Positions 1-6,935 of a stretch of DNA of 12,969 bases are shown piece after piece. The notes under the pieces were generated by a model that saw only the letters and a program-made list of their open reading frames with translations, did no database searches and had not been told where the DNA came from. Made by a program: the position numbers and the translations under genes. The DNA is taken from assembly GCA_030614245.1 (NCBI GenBank), contig JAUWKK010000038.1, positions 1 to 12,969 of the forward strand, written 5' to 3'. The DNA is from Planctomycetota bacterium. GTDB taxonomy: Bacteria > Planctomycetota > PUPC01 > JABMSA01 > JAUWKK01. How positions within the stretch are numbered: the stretch's first letter is position 1; every line of letters begins with the position of its first letter.

Positions 1-125
1 CGCCCCCCCCCCGCCGGCCGCCCCCCCACCCCCGCGCGCCGCCGGCCGGGCCGCGCCGCCGCGCGGCGGCGGCCGGGGCGACCCGCCACCCGGGGCGGGC
101 CGCCCCACCACCCCCCCGGGGGCGC
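1..125. other. extreme-GC edge, possible assembly artefact
   Basis: Bases 1-125 are almost pure G and C, with runs of eight to ten C, and contain very few A or T. The open frame of the minus-strand gene continues through, but there it would encode only Gly, Pro, Ala, Arg and Val. A real Gly/Pro-rich tail is possible. A low-quality contig end is at least as likely because the composition changes so abruptly. Residue calls beyond about codon 240 of that gene should not be trusted. Confidence 0.55.
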
Positions 126-834
126 CTCCTGGTGTTGCGGGGCCTCCCGGCCCTATGCCTGCTCCGGGTGCCGCGGGCTCGGCGGGCGGCTCTGGTGCCT
201 CCTCGTTTGTCAGATAGATGTGGCCGCCTTCGAACTTCGTGAGGTATCTCTTGCGTGCCGCAGCCTGGCGGCGGTACTGTATCCGCTGGATCTTGCTGCG
301 TGCGACCGACTTTTCGCCTTCGCTGGTGTGGAATATCACAAGCTGCGAGCCGACGAAAAGGATGGTGCCCTCGACTTTCTCACCGCTCTTGAGGTAGAGC
401 ACGTCCTTGTCGGGGATGATTCGCACGCTCGGCGGCGGGGGTGGCGCGGCGGGTTCGGCCCCATCGCCCTCTGGAGCCGCCGGCGCCGCTGCTTCTGCCG
501 GCGGCTTGGCCGGGGCTTTCTTTGCGAGGGCCCTCTCCAGGAGTTCTTTTCTGAGGCGGGCTTTCATTGCGCCATCCGGCCCTTTCTGAGGTGCGGCTTT
601 CGCTTCACGGGCCTTCCTGGTTGTCTTTCGATCTTCAGGAGGTGCAGGCTTTTCTCCTGCGGCTTCCTTCGCTTGGCGGGCCCTCCTGGCGAGAATCCTG
701 TTCTTGAACTCCTCGGGAACGTTCCTGTCGCGCCTTCTCCGTCGCGGGGCCTGCTCGTCGGCGGCCCGGGCGGCGCCCGGGCTCAGCCAGCAGAAGGCCA
801 GGAGCAATAACATCAGCAGCTTGCGAGTATTCAT
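1..834 (-). CDS. secreted Ala/Pro/Arg-rich protein with small SH3-like domain, 3' end off the window
   Basis: The frame is open from an ATG at 834 to the window edge (278 codons, no stop), so the C-terminus is missing. Residues 1-25 form a signal peptide (MNTRK, a Leu-rich core, then ARA|ADE), so the product should be exported. Residues 30-135 are a low-complexity Arg/Lys/Ala/Pro linker. Residues 143-187 (DVLYLKSGEKVEGTILF, then LVIFHTSEGEKSVARSKI) form a compact beta-rich unit. It resembles the 'LKdGxxvxGxi' modules seen in many planctomycete secreted proteins, where they are thought to be small barrel folds; that assignment is from memory of the pattern. After residue 212 the chain turns Pro/Gly/Ala-rich and enters doubtful GC-extreme sequence. 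The start has an AGGGAGA ribosome site. It lies 45 bp behind the pseudouridine synthase, probably in the same transcript. Its function is unknown. Confidence 0.75.
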   Translation of the reverse strand, partial: MNTRKLLMLLLLAFCWLSPGAARAADEQAPRRRRRDRNVPEEFKNRILARRARQAKEAAGEKPAPPEDRKTTRKAREAKAAPQKGPDGAMKARLRKELLERALAKKAPAKPPAEAAAPAAPEGDGAEPAAPPPPPSVRIIPDKDVLYLKSGEKVEGTILFVGSQLVIFHTSEGEKSVARSKIQRIQYRRQAAARKRYLTKFEGGHIYLTNEEAPEPPAEPAAPGAGIGPGGPATPGGAPGGVVGRPAPGGGSPRPPPRGGAARPAARGGGGAAGGGGA

Positions 835-879
835 GATCCGTCTCCCTGTGAAGTTTTCCTGTTGCGCCGGGTGCCGCGG

Positions 880-1662
880 TCAACGGTCTTCCGTTGGCCG
901 TGATCGTCCACGTCCAAGCTTTGCTTGAACGTGCCACCCATCGCGAAAGAGCGCCGAGACCTCTTCCCGTGTGAGCTTTCGGGATTGTCCGCTCTTGACA
1001 CTATTATCGGAAATTGGGCCTATTGCTACACGTTTGAGCCTCCGCACCGGATGCCCCGCCGCGGCGAGCATCCTTCTAATTGCGCGATTGCGGCCGTCGG
1101 CGAGCTCCACCTCGAGCGTCGTATTGCCGCTGCCCAAGTGGTGGATGCGGATTCGCGAGGGCTTCACCTCTCCTTCAGCGATGCGTGTGCCCTCGCGGAG
1201 ATTCTTCAGCTCCTCGGGCGTCACGCGGCCGCTCACCCGCACGTGATACGTCTTGCGCACGTGATACCTCGGATGCGTCAGGAGGTCGGTGAGCTTGCCG
1301 TCGTTCGTGATGATGATCAAGCCTTCCGAATCTTTGTCGAGCCGCCCGACGGTGTTCAGCCTGCGGCTGTCGTCGGGGAGCAGTTCGATGGCCCCCGTGC
1401 GGCCGAACTCGTCGGAATTCGAGCAGACAACGCCCCGGGGCTTGTTCAGCAGGTAGTATACCTTCTTCTGCGGCCGGATCAGCGTTCCGTCGCACTCGAT
1501 GCGGGACTTGGCGGGATCGACCTTCAGGCCCTGCTCGCGAACGACTTCGCCGTCGATGCGCACGTGCCCGAGCTCGATAAGGCGCTCGCATTCCCGGCGC
1601 GAAGCCACTCCTGCCCGTGCCAGGATCTTCTGTAGCCGCACCGTTGTGGTGTCCACGGTCAT
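880..1662 (-). CDS. rluB: RsuA/RluB-family rRNA pseudouridine synthase
   Basis: 260 residues, the usual length for the RluB/RsuA group. These cytoplasmic enzymes isomerise one uridine in 23S (RluB) or 16S (RsuA) rRNA to pseudouridine. Residues 7-55 are an S4 RNA-binding domain (RLQKILARAGVASRRECERL). The catalytic motif is GRLDKDSEGLIIITNDGKL at 106-124, with the nucleophilic aspartate at D109. A supporting KTYHVRV segment follows at 137-143. Near 191-198 the family motif reads RNRAIRRM, where members normally have Gln in the position of the first Ala. The C-terminal 40 residues are basic and probably disordered. The start has GAGG at -10 to -7. Divergent from the exonuclease gene with 199 bp between; followed by the secreted-protein gene. 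The family call is firm; RluB rather than RluE, RluF or RsuA is less certain. Confidence 0.9.
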   Translation of the reverse strand: MTVDTTTVRLQKILARAGVASRRECERLIELGHVRIDGEVVREQGLKVDPAKSRIECDGTLIRPQKKVYYLLNKPRGVVCSNSDEFGRTGAIELLPDDSRRLNTVGRLDKDSEGLIIITNDGKLTDLLTHPRYHVRKTYHVRVSGRVTPEELKNLREGTRIAEGEVKPSRIRIHHLGSGNTTLEVELADGRNRAIRRMLAAAGHPVRRLKRVAIGPISDNSVKSGQSRKLTREEVSALFRDGWHVQAKLGRGRSRPTEDR

Positions 1663-1861
1663 TTCCGGCCTCGTTTTCGTGCCTGCAATGCTCTATGTCA
1701 ATTCTACTGCCACTTTGCGCCGAAAGCAAGCGAATAGTTTGCTAAAGGGCAATGCCGGTTGACTCGGACAGCTTGCGTGTCCCGCCCAGTGGCTTCGACC
1801 GCTACGGGGGCTTTACAATTCCGGGCTGGATTTCCGACTGAAGAACGGTTATGATCGTCGC

Positions 1862-2653
1862 ATGAAAATCGCGAGTTGGAATGTGAATTCGGTGCGCGCG
1901 AGGCTTGAACGGCTCCTGGCGTGGCTGCGGAAGGTCGACCCGGACGTGCTCTGTCTGCAAGAGCTGAAATGCACCGACGAAGCTTTCCCGCACGATGCCA
2001 TCAGCCATGCCTGCCGGCAGGCAGGCGAGGCCGGCTATCACGCGGCTGTTTTCGGGCAGAAGACCTACAACGGGGTGGCGATACTGAGCCGGTCGGCGCC
2101 TGCTGAAATCGAACTGGGAATGGCCGATGATGCCGATGATCCTCAGGCGCGGCTCATCTCGGCGCTAATCGATGGATTTCGGGTCTTCAGCGCATACTTC
2201 CCCAACGGCGGCGAGGTCGGCTCGGAGAAGTGGGACTACAAGCTCGAGTGGATGCGCCGGCTGCTGGAGCACTTCGATCATCGGGCGAGTCCGTCGGATC
2301 GCATCGTGCTCTGCGGTGATTTCAACGTGGCAATCGACGATTCCGACGTGGCGCGTCCCGAGCAATGGGCTGGAAGCGTGCTGTGCCACGATGATGTCCG
2401 CGATGCGCTGGAACGTCTTCGCGACTGGGGTTTCGTTGATGTCTTCCGCAAGCACCATCCTGAGGGCGGCATCTATTCGTGGTGGGATTACCGTATGCTG
2501 GGCTTTCCGAAGAACGACGGGCTGCGGATCGATCATGTTTTCGCTACAGCGGGGCCGGCGTCCCGCTGCACGTCTGCGGAAGTCGACCGCGACGAACGCA
2601 AGGGGAAGAAGCCCTCAGATCATGCCCCCATCGTCGCGACTTTCGACGTCTGA
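1862..2653 (+). CDS. xth: exodeoxyribonuclease III (AP endonuclease, EEP family)
   Basis: 263 residues, matching exonuclease III (about 260-270). The enzyme cuts DNA 5' to abasic sites and has 3'-5' exonuclease and 3'-phosphatase activity in base excision repair. All hallmark motifs are visible: MKIASWNVNS with N7; LCLQELKC with metal-binding E34; YFPNG with Y112; GDFNVA with D153 and N155; RIDH with D224; and the terminal SDHAP with D253 and catalytic H254. The start codon ATG at 1862 has no clear Shine-Dalgarno sequence. A TATGAT hexamer ends six bases upstream but lacks a matching -35, so initiation signals are unclear. The last 39 bp overlap the convergent helix-turn-helix gene on the opposite strand. 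No accessory gene accompanies it; it looks like a stand-alone housekeeping repair gene. Confidence 0.95.
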   Translation: MKIASWNVNSVRARLERLLAWLRKVDPDVLCLQELKCTDEAFPHDAISHACRQAGEAGYHAAVFGQKTYNGVAILSRSAPAEIELGMADDADDPQARLISALIDGFRVFSAYFPNGGEVGSEKWDYKLEWMRRLLEHFDHRASPSDRIVLCGDFNVAIDDSDVARPEQWAGSVLCHDDVRDALERLRDWGFVDVFRKHHPEGGIYSWWDYRMLGFPKNDGLRIDHVFATAGPASRCTSAEVDRDERKGKKPSDHAPIVATFDV

Positions 2654-3247
2654 ATCCGCTTTCCCGGGGATCGGCTGGGCGTCCGGCGGCACATCCGTGG
2701 CGGGTATAGGCGGAAGCTCAATGCCTATGGGCGGCGGCGTTGGATGGATGCTCTGCGCGCGGGCATAAAGCTCTGCAAATGTGAAGACCCTTTGGTCTGA
2801 AGATGACAGGGGCAGCGCAACCGCCGTGAAGCTGACGGGGCGCTCGTCTTCATATTCCAGGGCCTCGGAGGCCAGCCTTACGCGGTATATGGGAGGATCG
2901 TGCTGAATGGCCTCCCGCACGAGCTGGACGCAGTTCTTCGCACACAATGCCTGTATCGTGGTGTGAACGGTGGAATGCGATATATTACATAGCTCGCACA
3001 GTTCGGAGCTGGACACCTGGGCGCAGTTCAGACCATGGCCGTAGGACCGACTGTACAACTGGAGATACACGGCCTGCTCTACGGGCTTCAGCTTCAGTCG
3101 TGGGAACAGCACGTCGAGCACGTCTCTGCCAAGCTCGAGGATGTCCCCCTCGAGGCTGACCCGCTGAATCGTGCCGTTTTCGATCAATGGCCTTATGTCG
3201 AACGGATGGTACTTCCCGTTCCCGTCTTCAGATTGGATTCCGCCCAT
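2615..3247 (-). CDS. winged-helix DNA-binding protein, cysteine-rich recognition region
   Basis: 210 residues from the preferred ATG at 3247, which has GGAG upstream. A TTG at 3295 would add 16 residues but lacks a better ribosome site. Residues 54-125 form a winged helix: LKPVEQAVYLQLYSRS, a turn, then SSELCELCNISHSTVHTTIQ as the helix-turn-helix, and a wing ending PPIYRVRL. This architecture recalls the wHTH units of replication-initiator, DnaD-like and MarR-like proteins, but I cannot assign a family. Five cysteines (C75, C84, C87, C102, C106) fall within or beside the HTH. The N-terminal 50 residues contain a short strand-rich segment. The last 80 are Pro-rich, possibly a flexible tail. 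It converges on the exonuclease gene with a 39-bp tail overlap. A role as transcription regulator, perhaps of the divergent 3556 operon, is inference. Confidence 0.7.
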   Translation of the reverse strand: MGGIQSEDGNGKYHPFDIRPLIENGTIQRVSLEGDILELGRDVLDVLFPRLKLKPVEQAVYLQLYSRSYGHGLNCAQVSSSELCELCNISHSTVHTTIQALCAKNCVQLVREAIQHDPPIYRVRLASEALEYEDERPVSFTAVALPLSSSDQRVFTFAELYARAQSIHPTPPPIGIELPPIPATDVPPDAQPIPGKADSDVESRDDGGMI

Positions 3248-3555
3248 AATCCCGATCTCCGAGGTGATATTACGGTATGATGACGCTGGAAGCAAGCGGT
3301 CTGCCCTTTTTACCCATCACAGTCCTTCAGTCTGCCGAAAACTTTGTCATTTCGACAAGGTTTCCGTGTTTGTCCAGGCGAGAATAGCTTCCTTACCTGA
3401 GTTTCCACAGCGCACATGATGGGATGCTGATGCGGGATTGCGAGGCTTGTGCCGGGCCGGGCAGGCTCTTTTACCCATCCGTCCGTTGACACCGTGCCGT
3501 ACACGGGGTAAAATAAGAGTACATTGCCGGCCCTCGGCAGTTCACAGGGTTCCGG
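3248..3555. other. divergent regulatory gap, no gene
   Basis: This stretch separates the minus-strand winged-helix gene from the plus-strand DUF362 operon. No convincing ORF is present apart from the optional TTG extension of the winged-helix gene to 3295. It contains a short inverted repeat TTGTC-ATTTC-GACAA at 3344-3358, two copies of TTTTACCCATC (3308-3318 and 3469-3479), and the plus-strand promoter at 3486-3514. The arrangement suits a divergent control region bound by the neighbouring regulator, but this has not been shown. Confidence 0.6.
3486..3514 (+). promoter_or_regulatory. sigma70-type promoter for the DUF362-amrS operon
   Basis: TTGACA at 3486-3491 is separated by exactly 17 bp from TAAAAT at 3509-3514. 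This gives a perfect -35 and a five-of-six -10. The start of transcription would fall near 3521, about 35 bases before the DUF362 ATG. The spacer contains an inverted repeat, CCGTG-CCGTA-CACGG at 3492-3506, placed where a repressor would block polymerase. Confidence 0.75.
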
Positions 3556-4536
3556 ATGGCGAGAGAGATGAACCGACGCACCTTCATCACGAACGCATCG
3601 CTCGCCCTTGCCGCCGGCATTGCACGTGCGGCCGATGACGGAGGCGAATCGTCAATAGTCGCCGTTGCACGGAACGCGAAGGCCATCGTCGATCCCAACA
3701 AGCTCGACGCCAAGATCATCCGTGAGCTCGTGGACTCCGCCGTTGCCGCGGCCGTCGGCGAGGCGCGCCCGCGCGACGCCTGGCGCAAGCTCTTCCGCCC
3801 GCACGACCGCGTGGGGATCAAAAGCAACACGCTCTCGGGTCCTATGCTGTCCTCGCATCCGCGGGTGGCCGGCGCCGTTGCCGCGGCTCTCCGCGACGCG
3901 GGTGTCAAGCCCGGGAACATCATCGTCTGGGACCGCCTCTCGGATGAAATCACGCGGGCCGGATTCAACATCAGGACGAAGAACGCCCGGGACTACCTCT
4001 GCATGGCAACCGACGGCCGATACAGCCGTAACTCGAACGACATGCTCGAATACGGCGAGATCGGCTCGTTCCTCTCGCCCATCGTAACAAGGCTCTGCAC
4101 GGCCCTCATCAGCCTGCCGATCCTGAAAGACCACGACCTCGCGGGCGTCACTTGCGGGATGAAGAACTTCTTCGGCGCGATACATAATCCGAACAAGTAC
4201 CACTTCGCCAACCGCCACGACGCAATTTCGGACTTGAGCTGCTCGCGTCCGATCCGGAGCCGCTTGCGGCTGACGCTCTGCGATGCGACGCGCATCAGCT
4301 ACGAGGCGGGGCCCGGCTACAAGCCGCAATACACCGAGCGGCCCGGGATGATAATAGCCAGCCGCGATCCGGTCGCACTCGACTTCGTCGGCTGGCAGAA
4401 GATCGAGGAGTTGCGCGCGGCGCATGGCCGCAAGCCGCTGGCGAAAGTCGGCAGAGAGCCCAAGTTCATCGAGCGGGCGGCGAAGAAAGGGCTGGGCACG
4501 AACGATCCCGGCAAGATCAGGATCATCAACATATAG
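3556..4536 (+). CDS. Tat-exported DUF362 domain protein
   Basis: 326 residues. The N-terminus carries a twin-arginine signal (NRRTFITNASLALAAGIARA, residues 6-25), so a folded, possibly cofactor-bearing protein is predicted to cross the membrane. The DUF362 core runs from about 84 to 280. It includes VGIKSN (86-91), NIIVWDR (121-127), LPILKDHDLAGVTCGMKNFFG (start and end shown by P188 and G207), and the late block MIIASRDPVALD (265-276). DUF362 proteins are often linked to iron-sulfur or radical-SAM genes, and many carry a ferredoxin domain. None is seen here, and the biochemical role of the family is not established. Two starts are possible: the first ATG has AGGG seven bases upstream; an in-frame ATG four codons later leaves the Tat motif intact. 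It is first in an operon with the 93-residue gene (10-bp gap) and amrS. Confidence 0.85.
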   Translation: MAREMNRRTFITNASLALAAGIARAADDGGESSIVAVARNAKAIVDPNKLDAKIIRELVDSAVAAAVGEARPRDAWRKLFRPHDRVGIKSNTLSGPMLSSHPRVAGAVAAALRDAGVKPGNIIVWDRLSDEITRAGFNIRTKNARDYLCMATDGRYSRNSNDMLEYGEIGSFLSPIVTRLCTALISLPILKDHDLAGVTCGMKNFFGAIHNPNKYHFANRHDAISDLSCSRPIRSRLRLTLCDATRISYEAGPGYKPQYTERPGMIIASRDPVALDFVGWQKIEELRAAHGRKPLAKVGREPKFIERAAKKGLGTNDPGKIRIINI

Positions 4537-4546
4537 GGTTCAGAAA

Positions 4547-4828
4547 ATGAAAAAACTGATTGCCGTCTTAGTGGCCATCGTCCTCGGGGCCTTCCTGCGT
4601 ACGGGGCTGCCGCCGGACAAAGTGAGCGGACACCTCGCACAGCCGGGTGATGTCGGCATGTGGGGCAAGCTATCGGCGCGGATAATGAACTCGCAGGTCG
4701 TGGCCGACTGGAAGTACAGCGACTACGTGCTCGTCAAGTTTGCAAAATCCGAACGTCTCGATGCCTCTCTGGTCGGCTACCCCTTCTGCAAATGGAGGCC
4801 GTTCGAGTGGAAGAAGGCGGAAGATTGA
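4547..4828 (+). CDS. small exported or membrane-anchored protein, unknown function
   Basis: 93 residues beginning ATG at 4547, ten bases after the DUF362 stop, so probably translationally coupled. Residues 1-17 (MKKLIAVLVAIVLGAFL) are a signal peptide or single membrane anchor. The mature part is mixed alpha/beta with YSDYVLVKF (57-65) and a C-terminal VGYPFCKWRPFEW (76-88). It contains a single cysteine, C81. I do not recognise the family. Its position between two Tat-dependent proteins suggests it acts with them outside the cytoplasmic membrane; this is inference from context only. The ribosome site is weak (AGGG, 9 bases away). Confidence 0.7.
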   Translation: MKKLIAVLVAIVLGAFLRTGLPPDKVSGHLAQPGDVGMWGKLSARIMNSQVVADWKYSDYVLVKFAKSERLDASLVGYPFCKWRPFEWKKAED

Positions 4829-4890
4829 TACCCGCATGCATGTGGAGCAGCCTTCTCGATGAGCGGCCCAGTTTTTCGACGGGTGATGTG

Positions 4891-6048
4891 ATGCCTGTAA
4901 GGATGTCCAGACGGAATTTTATTGCGGCGTGCGCCGGCGGCGGATGCGCGCTGCCGTTGGCGGCCCAGGCCATCGGTGCAGTCGGCGACATCAAGCGCGG
5001 CGGAATCTTCTATCCAGACAAGGAAGCCCGCTACTACGAGAAGCTCCCCGACAAGCGCATCGAGTGCACGCTGTGCCCGAACCGGTGCAAGGTAGGCGAC
5101 CGCGAACGGGGCGGCTGCGGCGTGCGTATCAACCGCGAGGGCAAGTACTATACGCTCGTCTGGGGCAATTCATGCGTCGGCCGCGACGGCGGCAACCCCG
5201 CTCCCATCGAAAAGAAGCCGCTCTTCCATTTCCTGCCCACTACCAGGTCGTATTCGATAGCGACCGCCGGCTGCAACGTGACGTGCAAGTTCTGCCAGAA
5301 CTGGGATATCTCGCAGGTGTGGGCCGAGCAGACGTTCAACCACGATCTGCCGCCGAAGGCCGTCGTCGCCAACGCCAAACGGCATCGCTGCCGGTCGATA
5401 GCATATACATACAGCGAGCCGGTCATCTTTTACGAGTATATGTACGATACCGCCGTGGCGGGCCGGGCGGCGGGGATCAAGTCGGTGATGATCTCGAACG
5501 GATACATCGAGAAGGAGCCGATGGTCGAACTGTGCAAGGTGCTCGATGGTGTGAAGATCGACCTGAAGGCGTTCACCGAGGAGTTCTACGAGAAGCTCGT
5601 CGGCGGCAAGCTCGGGCCCGTGCTCGACACGCTCGTCACGCTGCGCGAGCAGGAGATGTGGTTCGAGATCGTCTATCTGGTCGTCCCCACGCACAACGAC
5701 GATCCTGACGACATCAAGCGTATGAGCAAGTGGATCATGAAGGAGCTGGGGCCGCACGTCCCGCTGCACTTCACGGTGTTCCATCCGACGTATCGCCTGA
5801 AGAACCTGCCCCGCACGCCCGTCAGTACCGTCGCCCGCTGCCGCAAGATCGCAATGGGCGAGGGGCTGAAATACGTCTACGTCGGCAACGTCGCCGCCTG
5901 GCCCGACGGCGACCCCGGCGAGAGCACATCCTGCCACAAGTGCGGCAAGAAGCTCATACACCGCGTCGGCTTCCTCGTGCGAAGCAACAAGGTGAGGGGC
6001 GGCAAGTGCGCTTACTGCGGAACGAAAATCCCCGGCGTGTGGGAGTGA
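4891..6048 (+). CDS. amrS: AmrS-like radical SAM enzyme (AmmeMemoRadiSam type) with Tat signal
   Basis: 385 residues. The radical-SAM cluster motif is CNVTCKFCQNWDIS, with C128, C132 and C135 holding the 4Fe-4S cluster that cleaves S-adenosylmethionine. Ahead of it lie four cysteines (C59, C62, C66, C76) in CTLCPNRCKVGDRERGGCG, then IEKKPLFHFLP. Both are typical of the AMMECR1/Memo-associated radical-SAM family. The C-terminus has a zinc-ribbon-like pair, CHKCG (348-352) and CAYCG (373-377), and ends GVWE. Unusually, residues 5-30 start SRRNFIAACAGGG, a twin-arginine signal, so the enzyme may be exported after cluster assembly. The ATG at 4891 was chosen to include this; an ATG at 4903 also keeps it. 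No AMMECR1 or Memo gene is in the window. The reaction of this family member is unknown. Confidence 0.88.
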   Translation: MPVRMSRRNFIAACAGGGCALPLAAQAIGAVGDIKRGGIFYPDKEARYYEKLPDKRIECTLCPNRCKVGDRERGGCGVRINREGKYYTLVWGNSCVGRDGGNPAPIEKKPLFHFLPTTRSYSIATAGCNVTCKFCQNWDISQVWAEQTFNHDLPPKAVVANAKRHRCRSIAYTYSEPVIFYEYMYDTAVAGRAAGIKSVMISNGYIEKEPMVELCKVLDGVKIDLKAFTEEFYEKLVGGKLGPVLDTLVTLREQEMWFEIVYLVVPTHNDDPDDIKRMSKWIMKELGPHVPLHFTVFHPTYRLKNLPRTPVSTVARCRKIAMGEGLKYVYVGNVAAWPDGDPGESTSCHKCGKKLIHRVGFLVRSNKVRGGKCAYCGTKIPGVWE

Positions 6049-6061
6049 AGAGCATCACGAT

Positions 6062-6157
6062 CAGTGGCCAGTATCCAGTGATCAGTGGCCAGTGTTCAGT
6101 GTTCAGAATCATGGCTCTTCACTGCTTACTGCTTACTGAACAATACTTACTGAATTC
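6062..6157. repeat. degenerate heptanucleotide repeat block with an inverted second half
   Basis: From 6062 to 6110 there are seven consecutive 7-base units, six beginning CAGT and the seventh CAGA (CAGTGGC, CAGTATC, CAGTGAT, CAGTGGC, CAGTGTT, CAGTGTT, CAGAATC). After a short spacer, ACTG recurs at 6121, 6128, 6135 and 6149, again in a strict 7-base register but as the complement. The two halves can therefore pair in several registers as an imperfect hairpin. It lies between the amrS stop and the GGAGG ribosome site of the next gene. Confidence 0.8.
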
Positions 6158-6169
6158 GGAGGCAACGCG

Positions 6170-6889
6170 ATGAATGACGAGAATCAGGATCAGCAGAAGC
6201 AAGCGGCGGATTGGAATGAGTTGCGCGAATTGTGGAAGGATGCCGCCTCGCGTATTGCGAAAGGTGCAACTGAAGCCGCGCGAGCCGCTCTCGAAGCAAG
6301 CAACGCGACCATCAAGGCGGCTGCCGGCGGCGGCTCTGATATCGGCAAGGATATCGCCGATCACACGCTCAAGGCGACCCGCTCGGCCGTGAAGGCGTGT
6401 GCCGATATGCTCGAGAAGGCGCAGCAGCGATTCTCGGCCGATGACATCGCCGAAGTTGCCGGCAAGGCTACCGCGTCGGCCGTGAGGACAGCTGCCGAAG
6501 TAGGTGCGAACGTCGGCTCGGCCGTGCGCGGTGCGATGAAAGGGGTGGTCGAGGGCATCGCGAATGTGACGGGAACCGAGGGCGCCGGCGCCGTTCCCCG
6601 GGGCGAGACCGTGCAGGAAGCCGCCGCGAGTGCCGTCGAGGCCGCCGATGAAGACGAGGCCGCTGAAGCCGCCTGCCAGGCCGTCGAGGGCACCGAACAG
6701 GCGGCCCGGGAGCAGGGGCTCGATGTCGAAGAGATGACCCGCAGGGCCATAGCCGGAGCCATCGAGGGGGCAGACCGGCTGGGCAGAGAGGCCGGCCGGA
6801 AGGTTCGTCAGACCCTGCGCAAGGCCGTCAAGCGGGCGGACGATTACCTGGCCGGGCTCGAGGACGATAGCGGCGAGCCCCCCGGATGA
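6170..6889 (+). CDS. alanine-rich, largely helical protein of unknown function
   Basis: 239 residues with a strong GGAGG site at 6158-6162, seven bases before the ATG. There is no signal peptide or membrane segment, so it is probably cytoplasmic. The chain is rich in Ala, Glu and Gly with amphipathic periodicity. Segments such as AVRGAMKGVVEGIAN (118-132) and RRAIAGAIEGADRLGREAG (191-209) share an 'A(V/I)xGAxxG' pattern. That suggests repeated helices like those of phasin-, LEA- or DUF6781-type proteins; none of these can be claimed firmly. A single Cys lies in each of two helices (C77, C169). The last 15 residues are acidic and disordered. It has its own spacing from amrS (121 bp of repeats) and no obvious promoter, so it may be read from the upstream operon. 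Confidence 0.75.
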   Translation: MNDENQDQQKQAADWNELRELWKDAASRIAKGATEAARAALEASNATIKAAAGGGSDIGKDIADHTLKATRSAVKACADMLEKAQQRFSADDIAEVAGKATASAVRTAAEVGANVGSAVRGAMKGVVEGIANVTGTEGAGAVPRGETVQEAAASAVEAADEDEAAEAACQAVEGTEQAAREQGLDVEEMTRRAIAGAIEGADRLGREAGRKVRQTLRKAVKRADDYLAGLEDDSGEPPG

Positions 6890-6935
6890 TCAGGAGAAAG
6901 AAGAGCAGGCGACAGTAGACACTCTGAATCTTTCG

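Noticed and set aside
220..810. Plus-strand 196-codon frame over the secreted protein gene
   Set aside because: It is antisense to a gene with a clear signal peptide and ribosome site; its Cys/Arg/Gly-rich product shows no domain pattern.
635..937. Minus-strand 100-codon frame overlapping the secreted protein gene and the end of the pseudouridine synthase
   Set aside because: It overlaps the real signal-peptide gene in another frame, has Arg/Gly/Pro composition typical of an out-of-frame reading in GC-rich DNA, and lacks a ribosome site.
1673..1701. TTGACA on the minus strand upstream of the pseudouridine synthase gene
   Set aside because: The hexamer at 17-bp spacing is GAAAAC, with little -10 resemblance; no acceptable pair at 16 or 18 bp either.
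1850..1855. TATGAT just upstream of the exonuclease III start as a -10 box
   Set aside because: No -35-like hexamer at 15-19 bp; the TTTACA at 1812 is 32 bp away.
4660..4890. Upstream extension of amrS by 77 codons
   Set aside because: It overlaps the 93-residue gene out of frame and would bury the Tat signal internally; the ATG at 4891 gives a normal signal position.
6062..6157. CRISPR array
   Set aside because: The period is 7 bases with no spacers; repeat units are far too short and no cas gene is near.
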